64,000 bases of DNA, from NCBI RefSeq assembly GCF_011806455.1, contig NZ_JAATOT010000001.1:186001-250000 (forward strand). Reading direction: 5' to 3'. Position 1 is the first letter of the stretch, and every line of letters starts with the position of its first letter. Positions 34,447 through 42,186 of this stretch are shown one piece after another. The DNA is from Celeribacter sp. HF31 (GTDB lineage: Bacteria; Pseudomonadota; Alphaproteobacteria; Rhodobacterales; Rhodobacteraceae). The notes under the pieces were generated by a model. The model did not search any database, was not told the DNA's origin, and was given only the letters and a program-made list of their open reading frames with translations. A program made the translations under genes and the position numbers.

Positions 34447-35139
34447 TTACAAATCTTGCGGGACAATCAGATCAAGCACGTCGCCCTCGGTGTGAAGCGT
34501 CGCGCCGGTGACGGCTTGCAGCGCCTCCATCGAAAGGCCGGGCAGTTTTTCGCGCAGGATGAACTTGCCGCCTTCGATGTCGATCACCGCCAGAGAGGTG
34601 TAGACACGGGTCACACAGCCCACACCGGTGAGCGGGAAGGTGCACGTCTCGACCAACTTCGGGCCGCCATCTTTGGTGACGTGATCGGTGACCACGGCCA
34701 CACGTTTCGCGCCATGGACAAGATCCATCGCGCCGCCCACGGCTGGAACACCTTTGGAACCGACGCGCCAATTGGCGAGATCGCCGTTTTGCGCGACCTG
34801 ATAGGCGCCCAGCACAGCGAGGTCCAAGTGCCCCCCACGAACCATGGAGAAACTGTCGGCATGGTGGAAAAACGACGCGCCGGGATTGAGCGTGATCGCT
34901 GTTTTACCGGCGTTGATCAGGTCCCAGTCTTCTTCGCCGTCTTTCGGCGCTTTGCCAAAGCCCAACACGCCGTTTTCGGTGTGATAGGTGACATCGCGGC
35001 CTTCGGGCTGGAACTTGGCGATCATCTCGGGAAAGCCGATGCCGAGGTTCACATAGGAGCCGTCCTCAATGTCTTGCGCGGCGCGCCAGGCGATTTGGGC
35101 GTTGGAGAGCTTGTCTGCCATAATGTTGAAATCGGACAT
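34447..35139 (-). CDS. pcaJ: 3-Oxoadipate CoA-transferase subunit B
   Basis: This 230-residue beta subunit starts at the ATG at 35139, which overlaps the pcaI stop. The catalytic glutamate lies in TYHTENGVLGFG, and GGHLDLAVLGAYQV is typical. With PcaI it moves CoA from succinyl-CoA to 3-oxoadipate. It is close to acetoacetyl-CoA transferases (ScoB/AtoA), from which context separates it. Confidence 0.93.
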   Translation of the reverse strand: MSDFNIMADKLSNAQIAWRAAQDIEDGSYVNLGIGFPEMIAKFQPEGRDVTYHTENGVLGFGKAPKDGEEDWDLINAGKTAITLNPGASFFHHADSFSMVRGGHLDLAVLGAYQVAQNGDLANWRVGSKGVPAVGGAMDLVHGAKRVAVVTDHVTKDGGPKLVETCTFPLTGVGCVTRVYTSLAVIDIEGGKFILREKLPGLSMEALQAVTGATLHTEGDVLDLIVPQDL

Positions 35140-35858
35140 CAATAGACCACTCCTGTGCGCACCAGCACTTCTTCTTGTTGAGGTTGTGCAACTTCTACGA
35201 TGGCGTCCACGAAAATGCCGGGGGTGATCACCTGTTGCGGATCAATCGACCCCGGCTCACCCAACTCAGAGACCTGCGCGATGGTTTTGGCGGCGGCCAT
35301 TGCCATCAGCGGGTTAAAGTTGCGGCCTGCCATGCGGTAGGTCATGTTGCCGACCGTGTCGCCCATCTGACCCTTGATCAGCGCGAAATCGGCCTTCAGC
35401 CAGCGCTCGCGGACATACATTTTGCCGTCGAACTCTTCGGTGGGCTTGCCTTCGGCCAGTTCCGTGCCGAAAGAGGTCGGCGTGTAAAACGCCGGGATGC
35501 CCGCACCAGTGGCGCGGATGCGTTCGGCCAATGTGCCCTGCGGCACCAGTTCAAGCTCGATCTCGCCCGCGAGGAATTTCTCGTTGAACGCCTCGGCGTT
35601 GGACGAGCGCGGGAAAGAACAGATCATTTTCTTGACCATGCCTGCCTTGATCATCGCGGCGATGCCGATGTAGCCGTTGCCCGCGTTGTTGTTGATCACG
35701 GTGATGTTTTTCGGGCTGCCGGTGGCGCGGAAGCGGTCGATCAGCGCGTGAATGAGCTCGATCGGCGCGCCGGAGCCGCCGAAACCGCCGATCATCACCT
35801 GTGCGCCATCGGGGATATCCGCGACCGCCTCGGCCACGGTAGAGATGGTTTTATCCAT
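35139..35858 (-). CDS. pcaI: 3-Oxoadipate CoA-transferase subunit A
   Basis: This 239-residue alpha subunit starts MDKTISTVAEAVADIPDGAQ at the ATG at 35858, preceded by GGAGG. The glycine-rich CoA-binding segment MIGGFGGSGAPIELI and VINNNAGNGYIGIAAMI are as in the family. It is the first gene of pcaIJF, divergent from the IclR regulator. Confidence 0.94.
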   Translation of the reverse strand: MDKTISTVAEAVADIPDGAQVMIGGFGGSGAPIELIHALIDRFRATGSPKNITVINNNAGNGYIGIAAMIKAGMVKKMICSFPRSSNAEAFNEKFLAGEIELELVPQGTLAERIRATGAGIPAFYTPTSFGTELAEGKPTEEFDGKMYVRERWLKADFALIKGQMGDTVGNMTYRMAGRNFNPLMAMAAAKTIAQVSELGEPGSIDPQQVITPGIFVDAIVEVAQPQQEEVLVRTGVVY

Positions 35859-35933
35859 GAGAACCTCCAGATTATGACGTCGATCTACGCCCGTGCCGCT
35901 GCGGAGACGAGTCATTTTGTGCGCATCTTGACA

Positions 35934-35975
35934 TTTGTTCGGATCATGCGAAAAGTCGTTCGCATGGTGAACAAA
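35934..35975. promoter_or_regulatory. Long inverted repeat, probable IclR/PcaR operator between pcaI and pcaR
   Basis: TTTGTTC-GGAT-CATGCGAA (35934-35952) and TTCGCATG-GT-GAACAAA (35959-35975) are inverted copies that share TTTGTTC and CATGCGAA, with spacers of four and two bases. A TTGACA hexamer (35928-35933) abuts the left arm. The right arm spans the chosen start codon of the regulator (35964), so bound protein would probably block its own expression as well as affect pcaIJF. Confidence 0.65.
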
Positions 35976-36734
35976 ACGACGAACAAATCCTCCGATACCA
36001 TCTCATCTTTGGCAAAAGGCCTGCGGGTTCTCGAATGTTTCGGGGCCGAGGCGCCGAAGCTGTCGATCACCGATGTGTCCAAACTGACCGGGCTTGACCG
36101 GGCCACCTCGCGGCGCTGTCTTTTGACGCTGCACGCCGAAGGTTACGCGGATTACGACGGCAAGTTTTTCACGCTCACGCCGCGCACCTTGCGGTTGGGG
36201 ATGGGGGCGATCTCGTCCCTGCCTCTGCCGCAGATCGTGCAGCCCTGGCTCGATCAACTGACCGAACAGATCGGCCAGAGTTGTTCCGTGTCGATCCTTG
36301 ACGGTACAGAAATCGTCTATCTCGCCCGCGCGGCGCAGAAGCGGGTGATGTCCATCGGGTTGATGCCCGGCTCGCGTTTGCCGGCGCATTGCACCTCGAT
36401 GGGGCGCATCCTGTTGGGGGCTTTGCCTGCCACCGAAGCCCGCGCGATTGTCGAGGCCTCCGACCTGTCGCCCCGCACGAAGTTTAGCGTCACCGACCCG
36501 GAGGAGGTCATGAAACGCATCGAAGAGGCGCATGCCCAGGGCTATGCGATCAACGATCAGGAGGTGGAGATTGGGCTGCGCTCCATCGCCGTGCCACTGG
36601 TGGACGGGCAGGGGCGGATCGTCGCCGCGCTCAACACCGGCATGGCCGCGACGCAGGACAAGGCGCATGCTTTGGTGCCGACCTACCTGCCGCGGCTTTT
36701 GAAAGTGCAATCGGGATTGCGCCGGGTCCTTTAA
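35964..36734 (+). CDS. pcaR: IclR-family regulator of pcaIJF
   Basis: This 256-residue protein has the N-terminal winged helix SLAKGLRVLECFGAEAPKLS with GLDRATSRRCLLTLHAEGY, and the C-terminal effector domain with LPAHCTSMGRILLGALP and VEIGLRSIAVPL. It is the PcaR/PcaU/PobR subgroup that senses 3-oxoadipate or protocatechuate. It is divergent from pcaIJF. An ATG at 35946 would add six residues; both starts lie within or beside the palindrome and lack a clear ribosome site. Confidence 0.9.
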   Translation: MVNKTTNKSSDTISSLAKGLRVLECFGAEAPKLSITDVSKLTGLDRATSRRCLLTLHAEGYADYDGKFFTLTPRTLRLGMGAISSLPLPQIVQPWLDQLTEQIGQSCSVSILDGTEIVYLARAAQKRVMSIGLMPGSRLPAHCTSMGRILLGALPATEARAIVEASDLSPRTKFSVTDPEEVMKRIEEAHAQGYAINDQEVEIGLRSIAVPLVDGQGRIVAALNTGMAATQDKAHALVPTYLPRLLKVQSGLRRVL

Positions 36735-36742
36735 GCGGGTTT

Positions 36743-37336
36743 TTAGTCCAGAGACCGCGCGGTGATCGCCTCCGCGACCTCATCGGCGGTCTTGAGTGTG
36801 CGCACGACCAAAGGCACCACCAGCGCCAACATGTTGCGCTCAAGTCCGCGCGCGCGTTGTGCCTCGCGCACCTCATCGAATTGCGTGCGGATCAGTGGAA
36901 TGAACCGCCAGACCAGAGACATGGCGAGCGCGATCTTGTCCTTTGGCACCCACGCGGGGGCGCGGGACAAGAGCGCGATGATGCCCTCGGTGAATTCGCT
37001 GGCGCGCGTCGTGTAGGTCACCAAAGCGGCGGCCATCAAAAGCGCCATGAGCCGAAGCGTGACATAACCCGCCATCGCGAGACCCGCGAGCCAGAGCTGG
37101 GCGGCGAAGATGATCGCGAGGACAAAGAGGGCGGGGCGAATGGCGGTGAAGGCGTCGCGGAGGGTGAGACCGGCTGCCCCATAGCCAAGCGCGACCAGCA
37201 CGAGCCCGACGGTCAGCACGACCGGATGCGTGACGACAAAAAGCGCTGTGCAGTAGAGAAACAGCAGCGCCAGTTTCCACGCCGGACGCGCGCGGTGCAA
37301 CGCGCTGTCGCCGGGGATGTAGAGGTCCGTCAGCAT
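36743..37336 (-). CDS. bioN: ECF transporter T component for biotin
   Basis: This 197-residue membrane protein has the EcfT features SALHRARPAWKLALLF near the start and the coupling-helix motifs MSLVWRFIPLIRTQFDEVREAQRARGLE near the end, where alanine-arginine segments contact the ATPase. It overlaps bioM by seven bases. With BioM and BioY it forms an energy-coupling-factor biotin importer. Confidence 0.93.
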   Translation of the reverse strand: MLTDLYIPGDSALHRARPAWKLALLFLYCTALFVVTHPVVLTVGLVLVALGYGAAGLTLRDAFTAIRPALFVLAIIFAAQLWLAGLAMAGYVTLRLMALLMAAALVTYTTRASEFTEGIIALLSRAPAWVPKDKIALAMSLVWRFIPLIRTQFDEVREAQRARGLERNMLALVVPLVVRTLKTADEVAEAITARSLD

Positions 37337-38007
37337 CCGCCCAGGTCTTCGCAGAGTTTCCGGTAGGCGGGGATGACCTCTTCGGGAGTGCCGTCAGCGT
37401 AGATGCCGCCCTCTGCGATATGCAGCACGCGGTCGAACCCCGCGAGCAGATCGAGGTCATGCGAGACCACGACGGCGGGCTGGGGCAGGGTGGCGAGCAC
37501 GCGCATGAATTGCATCTTGTTGCGCAGGTCCAAAAGCGTGGTCGGTTCGTCGAAGACGATCATTTCGGGCTCGGTCACCAGCACGCCCGCGAGCGCGACC
37601 ATCTGTTTCTCGCCGCCGGAAAGCTGATGTGTCAGACGGCCTTTGAGATGGGTGAGCGACAGGTCGCTGAGCACACGCTCGATACGCGCGGTGACCTCGG
37701 CTTTCGGCAATTTTCGGGATTTGAGGCCAAAGGCCAGATCTTCTTCGACCAGCGGATAAACGATCTGATTGTCGGGGTTCTGGAACATAAAGCCGACATG
37801 ACGGCGCAGGTCGTCTTCGGTGTCCCCAAATTGCACTGTGCCGAAAGAAGGTTTCTCCAACCCGTTGAAAAGCCGGAGAAATGTACTTTTCCCGGAGCCA
37901 TTGTTGCCGATCACGCCAATGCGGCTCTCGGTCAGCTCCAAAGTGATCTCCGACAGGATTTCGCGTGTGCCTTTGGTCACGGAGACCCTGTCGAAGCGCA
38001 TGGACAT
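37330..38007 (-). CDS. bioM: ECF transporter ATPase for biotin
   Basis: This 225-residue ABC ATPase has Walker A GNNGSGKST, Q-loop FMFQNPDNQIVYP, signature QLSGGEKQMVALAG, Walker B MIVFDEPTTLLD and switch histidine VVSHDLDLL. The Q-loop QNPDNQ is typical of EcfA proteins. Its start overlaps the bioY stop (ATGA). Confidence 0.94.
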   Translation of the reverse strand: MSMRFDRVSVTKGTREILSEITLELTESRIGVIGNNGSGKSTFLRLFNGLEKPSFGTVQFGDTEDDLRRHVGFMFQNPDNQIVYPLVEEDLAFGLKSRKLPKAEVTARIERVLSDLSLTHLKGRLTHQLSGGEKQMVALAGVLVTEPEMIVFDEPTTLLDLRNKMQFMRVLATLPQPAVVVSHDLDLLAGFDRVLHIAEGGIYADGTPEEVIPAYRKLCEDLGGC

Positions 38008-38555
38008 CAGGCGGCTTGTCCGATGATCGGGTAGGATTTCTTGACCGTGACCATGACGGCGGCGGCGACCAGGGCCTTGACGATGTCACCGGGGATGAAG
38101 GTCACGGAGCCTATGAAGGCCTTGGAAATCGGCACGCCCGCCATGAGGCTGATGCCCGGAATGCCGATGGCGTAAAGGACGCCGATGCCGCCGACCACAC
38201 AGATTAGCGTGGCGGAGACGAAAGACAGCCCGTCCCAGTATTTTTCGGTCAACCAGCCGATCACGAAAGCGGCGACGAGCCAGCCCAAAAGGAAGCCTGC
38301 GGTCGGGCCGAAGAACACCGAAAGTCCGCCGCGCCCGCCGGACAAAAGCGGCAGGCCGATGGCGACGAGCACCAACAGCAAAAGGATCGCCAGACCGCCA
38401 CGTTTCGCGCCGAGGATGCCGCCTGCGAGCATGACACCCAAAGACTGCGCGGTGATCGGCACCGGCAGAATCGGCAGGGCAATCGGCGGGAAAACGGCCA
38501 TTACGGCGGTCAGGGCCGCAAACAAGGCAATCAGAGTGATGTCGCGCGTGGTCAT
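38007..38555 (-). CDS. bioY: Biotin-specific ECF S component
   Basis: This 182-residue membrane protein starts MTTRDITLIALFAALTAVMA at the ATG at 38555, after GGAGGAG. BioY hallmarks are PVPITAQSLGVMLAGGILGA and GPTAGFLLGWLVAA, including the residues that line the biotin pocket. It is first in bioY-bioM-bioN. No BioR box (TTATMKATAA) was seen in the 221 bases upstream. Confidence 0.94.
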   Translation of the reverse strand: MTTRDITLIALFAALTAVMAVFPPIALPILPVPITAQSLGVMLAGGILGAKRGGLAILLLLVLVAIGLPLLSGGRGGLSVFFGPTAGFLLGWLVAAFVIGWLTEKYWDGLSFVSATLICVVGGIGVLYAIGIPGISLMAGVPISKAFIGSVTFIPGDIVKALVAAAVMVTVKKSYPIIGQAA

Positions 38556-38776
38556 GGGGTCTCCTCCACAGAGTGCCGGTTGGATCGGCGTCATAGCTTT
38601 GGCGCAGAGTGATAAGCGTCCGCTTCCCCTTTGGTAAACCCCCTTTTTCGACAGGAGTCAGTTTGCTTTGCAAAATTGCGGAAAAACTCTGCAAATTACG
38701 CATTCTACGTGCTCTGCTGCAAAGTTATTCAGGAATTTTCCCATATTTTCAGACCTTTCGGTCAGGTTTTTACCCG

Positions 38777-40063
38777 TCAATGCGACGAATGTCGATCCAT
38801 GCTCCGATCCAAGCCGCGCGCGGAGAGAAAGCTCAGCCCCGCCATTATGCCAGCAGTTGCGAGGCAAAGCCAAAGTCCGCCGAGCTGATAGGAGAGGCCG
38901 GACAAAAGCGTGCCCAAAAGCCGCCCCGCCGCGTTGGCCATATAGTAGAAGCCCACATCCATCGTCACACGGTCCTCGCCGGAGAAGGCGAGGATGAGGT
39001 AGGAATGCACCGAGGAATTCACAGCAAAGACAAAGCCGAAGAGCAAGAGCCCCGCGACCAAGGAGATCGTCAGCCAAAGTGTCGGCGCACCAGCGATCAA
39101 GGCGAGCGCGGCGAGGACAAAGGGGATGGGCGTCAGAAGCCCGACCCATTTGACGGCCATCCGCGCACCGGCCGCGTCGTCTCCTGCGGCGCCTTTGAGA
39201 AAGCTTGGCGCGATGCCTTGGACAAAGCCATAGCCGATAATCCAGAGCGCCATGAAGGCGCCGACGATGAAAAACGCCTGCCGCGCGCCTTCGGGCGTGC
39301 CGTCGGAGAAGATCGCTTTGAAATAGATCGGGATGCCGACCACGAACCAGACATCGCGCGCGCCAAAGAGGAACATGCGCGCGAGGGACAATTGGTTGAT
39401 GCGGCGATCCTTCGACCAGATCGCCGAGATTTTGGTGCCCTTTTTGCCGGTCGGAAGGCCCTTGGGCATGAAGATCGCCACCGCCACGAGGATCACGGCA
39501 AGGACCAAAGCCATGCCCCAGACCGCCGCCTTGAAACCTGCGAGCGCCAGGAGTGCGGCGCCTAAGAAAAAGCCAAATCCTTTGACCGCGTTCTTCGATC
39601 CCGTGAGCACGGCAACCCATTTGAAGAGGCTGCCGTCGCCTTTCGGGGCGAGGATCTTGACTGCCGATTTCGACGACATTTTTGCGAGGTCTTTGGCGAC
39701 GCCCGAGGCGCCTTGCACTGCCATGACGTAGATCACCGAGGCCGAGACCGACCAAGCGGGATCAAGCCCGGCCAAGGCGGCGAGGGCGCCGATCTGGATG
39801 ACAAGTCCCGCGTAAAGTGTTGAGGTCAAACCGAAACGTGCCGCCAACCAACCTGCAGAGAGGTTGGTGACGATGCCCGCAATTTCGTAGAACAGGAACA
39901 GATACGCCAGTTGGATCGGCGAAAACCCCAGCCCGTTGAAATGCAACAGAACGAGCATTCTGAGCGCGCCATCCGAAAGCATGAAAGCCCAATAGGCCGC
40001 CGTGACGGCCATATAGGCGCGCATTGGATTTGAACGTGGGTTTTCCGCCGCTTCGGTCGTCAT
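38777..40063 (-). CDS. arsJ: Organoarsenical efflux MFS transporter
   Basis: This 428-residue, 11-12-helix MFS protein starts [19 protein letters not shown] at the ATG overlapping the GAPDH stop. Segments MLSDGALRMLVLLHFNGLGF and KWVAVLTGSKNAVKGFGFF match the ArsJ family. ArsJ exports 1-arseno-3-phosphoglycerate formed from arsenate by the GAPDH encoded beside it, giving arsenate resistance. The pairing with GAPDH and an ArsR-ArsC fusion supports the name. Confidence 0.9.
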   Translation of the reverse strand: MTTEAAENPRSNPMRAYMAVTAAYWAFMLSDGALRMLVLLHFNGLGFSPIQLAYLFLFYEIAGIVTNLSAGWLAARFGLTSTLYAGLVIQIGALAALAGLDPAWSVSASVIYVMAVQGASGVAKDLAKMSSKSAVKILAPKGDGSLFKWVAVLTGSKNAVKGFGFFLGAALLALAGFKAAVWGMALVLAVILVAVAIFMPKGLPTGKKGTKISAIWSKDRRINQLSLARMFLFGARDVWFVVGIPIYFKAIFSDGTPEGARQAFFIVGAFMALWIIGYGFVQGIAPSFLKGAAGDDAAGARMAVKWVGLLTPIPFVLAALALIAGAPTLWLTISLVAGLLLFGFVFAVNSSVHSYLILAFSGEDRVTMDVGFYYMANAAGRLLGTLLSGLSYQLGGLWLCLATAGIMAGLSFLSARGLDRSMDRHSSH

Positions 40064-41085
40064 CACATGGCACTCGCAACCATGCGGGCAATGTCCGCAA
40101 GACGGCAGGAATAGCCCCATTCATTGTCGTACCAGGCGTAAATTTTCACCTGTGTCCCGTTGATCACCATGGTCGATTGCGCGTCCACGATGGAGCTGCG
40201 CGGGTCGTTGACGTAATCCGTGGACACCAAAGGCCGCGTTTCATAGCCAAGAATGCCTTTGAGCGCGCCTTCGGAGGCCGTTTTGAACAGCGCGTTGACC
40301 TCTTCGGCGGTCGTTTCGCGTTCGACTTCGAATACACAATCGGTGATCGAGGCATTGAGCAACGGCACCCGCACCGCATGGCCATTGAGGCGACCTTTCA
40401 GCTCCGGGTAGATCAGCGTGATCGCGGTCGCCGAGCCGGTCGTGGTCGGGATCAGGTTCATCGAAGCGGCCCGCGCGCGGCGCATGTCCTTGGCGGGGCG
40501 GTCGACGATGGTCTGCGTGTTGGTCACGTCATGGATCGTCGTGATCGAGCCGTGTTTGATGCCAAGGTTTTCGTGGATCACCTTGACCACCGGCGCGAGG
40601 CAATTGGTGGTGCAAGACGCTGCCGTGACCAGATCATGCGCCGCTGGATCGTAGAGATCATGGTTGACCCCGTAGACGAGATTGAGCGCGCCGCCATCTT
40701 TCACCGGCGCCGAGACGACCACCTTCTTGACGCCCGCCTCGTAATAGGGCGCGATGCGCTCGGCGGTCTTGAAATACCCTGTGCAGTCCATCACCAGATC
40801 GACGCCCAATTCCCGCAAAGGCAGGTTTTCGATCCGCGCCTCCCGCGTCAGCATCATATGCGTGCCGTTCACCGTCAGACTGTCGGCGTCATATGAAATC
40901 TCCGCATCCCAGCGCCCATGCACGGAGTCGAATTCCAACAACAGCGCATGCTGCTCCGGGTCACCCATCAGATCGTTGATCAACACGATGTTTTCGCCCA
41001 GCCCACGGTCGAACAGATCCCGAAGCGCGAGTTTCCCGATGCGGCCCAGGCCGTTCAGGGCAATTTTAGGGGCAATGTTAGCCAT
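40063..41085 (-). CDS. Arsenic-operon glyceraldehyde-3-phosphate dehydrogenase
   Basis: This 340-residue type I GAPDH has the NAD fold [18 protein letters not shown], the catalytic cysteine in [12 protein letters not shown] and the C-terminal [16 protein letters not shown]. In ArsJ operons this enzyme accepts arsenate in place of phosphate, producing the unstable 1-arseno-3-phosphoglycerate that ArsJ expels. It is translationally coupled to arsJ. A role as the cell's main glycolytic GAPDH is less likely given the context. Confidence 0.9.
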   Translation of the reverse strand: MANIAPKIALNGLGRIGKLALRDLFDRGLGENIVLINDLMGDPEQHALLLEFDSVHGRWDAEISYDADSLTVNGTHMMLTREARIENLPLRELGVDLVMDCTGYFKTAERIAPYYEAGVKKVVVSAPVKDGGALNLVYGVNHDLYDPAAHDLVTAASCTTNCLAPVVKVIHENLGIKHGSITTIHDVTNTQTIVDRPAKDMRRARAASMNLIPTTTGSATAITLIYPELKGRLNGHAVRVPLLNASITDCVFEVERETTAEEVNALFKTASEGALKGILGYETRPLVSTDYVNDPRSSIVDAQSTMVINGTQVKIYAWYDNEWGYSCRLADIARMVASAM

Positions 41086-41096
41086 GAGATAAATCC

Positions 41097-41912
41097 TTAG
41101 ATGTCAGAGAGATCGTCGATCTGCTTTTGCAGAGACAGGCGGTCGAGTTTTTCGAGGGGCAGCGCGGTGAAGACCTCAATCCGGCGGCGCAGCGCGTCAT
41201 AGGTCTGCGCAAACGCCAATGCGCGTTCGGCCTCCGATCCGGTGGCTTTCACTGGGTCCGGCAGCCCCCAATGCGCGCTCAAAGGCTGACCGATCCACGG
41301 CGCGCAGTCTTCGCTCGCGGCCAGATCGCAGACGGTGAAGGTGAAATCGAAAGCGGGTGCGCCTTCGCCCTGAAATTCGGTCACATCTTTTGGGTGCAAC
41401 CCGGCGGTGAGATGCCCGTGACGCTCCAACAGCGCTCGGGTCTGCGGGTTGATCTCAGCACTGGGCCGGGTGCCCGCGGAAAAGGCCTCGAACCGACCGG
41501 CGCCAAGTTCATTCAACAGGGCCTCGGCCATGATCGAGCGCGCGGAATTGCCGGAACAGAGAAACAGCACGCGGTAGGGCCGCGTCTCGCGCTCCGGCAG
41601 GGCGCTCAAACACATCTCGGGCCGTCCGCGACAACAATCGTTGACCAGATAGCTGACCAGCCCGTCGCACTGCGCCATGTCCACGCCATAAAACAGCGAC
41701 CGTCCCTCGCGCGTGGCGGTGATCAACCCGGTTTGCAACAGATCGGAGAGATAGCCCGACAGAGTGTTGGGTTTCATCTCGAGCGCTTCGGCGATTTCCG
41801 TCGGACGCACGGGGCGCGGGGCGAAGCGCATCAACAGCCGAAACACCGAAAGGCGTCCGGGGTGGCCGAGGGCGGCGAAGGCTTGGGGCGCTGTGCTGGT
41901 GTCATAGGACAT
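41097..41912 (-). CDS. ArsR-ArsC fusion: arsenic-responsive regulator plus arsenate reductase
   Basis: This 271-residue protein starts [20 protein letters not shown] at the ATG at 41912. Residues 1 to about 105 form an ArsR winged helix ([20 protein letters not shown], then [13 protein letters not shown]). From about 113 comes a low-molecular-weight phosphatase-type Ars[20 protein letters not shown] with the P-loop cysteine, and a downstream [13 protein letters not shown]. The CCRGRPEMC run in the linker may bind arsenite. It heads the operon with GAPDH and arsJ. Confidence 0.92.
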   Translation of the reverse strand: MSYDTSTAPQAFAALGHPGRLSVFRLLMRFAPRPVRPTEIAEALEMKPNTLSGYLSDLLQTGLITATREGRSLFYGVDMAQCDGLVSYLVNDCCRGRPEMCLSALPERETRPYRVLFLCSGNSARSIMAEALLNELGAGRFEAFSAGTRPSAEINPQTRALLERHGHLTAGLHPKDVTEFQGEGAPAFDFTFTVCDLAASEDCAPWIGQPLSAHWGLPDPVKATGSEAERALAFAQTYDALRRRIEVFTALPLEKLDRLSLQKQIDDLSDI

Positions 41913-41927
41913 GGGGGACTCGCTTAT

Positions 41928-41955
41928 ATTTCTATAATTCGTGAATAATAGAAAT
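41928..41955. promoter_or_regulatory. Palindromic operator upstream of the ars operon
   Basis: ATTTCTATAATTC (41928-41940), GT, then GAATAATAGAAAT (41943-41955) form a 28-base palindrome with one mismatched pair. It ends 16 bases before the ArsR-ArsC start codon, as expected for ArsR self-control. It is far AT-richer than its surroundings. Confidence 0.7.
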
Positions 41956-42147
41956 AAATGATTCTGCCAAACCGAAATCTGTGAGATATGCGTGAAACTT
42001 TCATGACAGGACCCGCGACCCCGTTTTGACGTAAGGACAAGGTGAGACACCCCGCCGCAGAAAGGTCGCTCATGGACGGCATACGATTGCATCCCTTGTC
42101 GCAACGTGCCAGCAAAGAGCAGATCTGTAAAAACAGGACACAGACTG

Positions 42148-42172
42148 TAAAGCACAGCCTATAAAGCACAGC
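42148..42172 (+). repeat. Two-copy 14-base direct repeat before cydD
   Basis: TAAAGCACAGC occurs at 42148-42158 and again at 42162-42172, at a 14-base period, 15 bases before the cydD ATG. A related TGTAAAAACAG lies slightly upstream. The role is unknown; it could be a regulator site or leader element. Confidence 0.5.
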
Positions 42173-42186
42173 GGGATCACACGCGC

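Noticed and set aside
41990-42005. TGAAA-C-TTTCA dyad between ars and cydD
   Set aside because: Only five-base arms and no link to a regulator; expected by chance.
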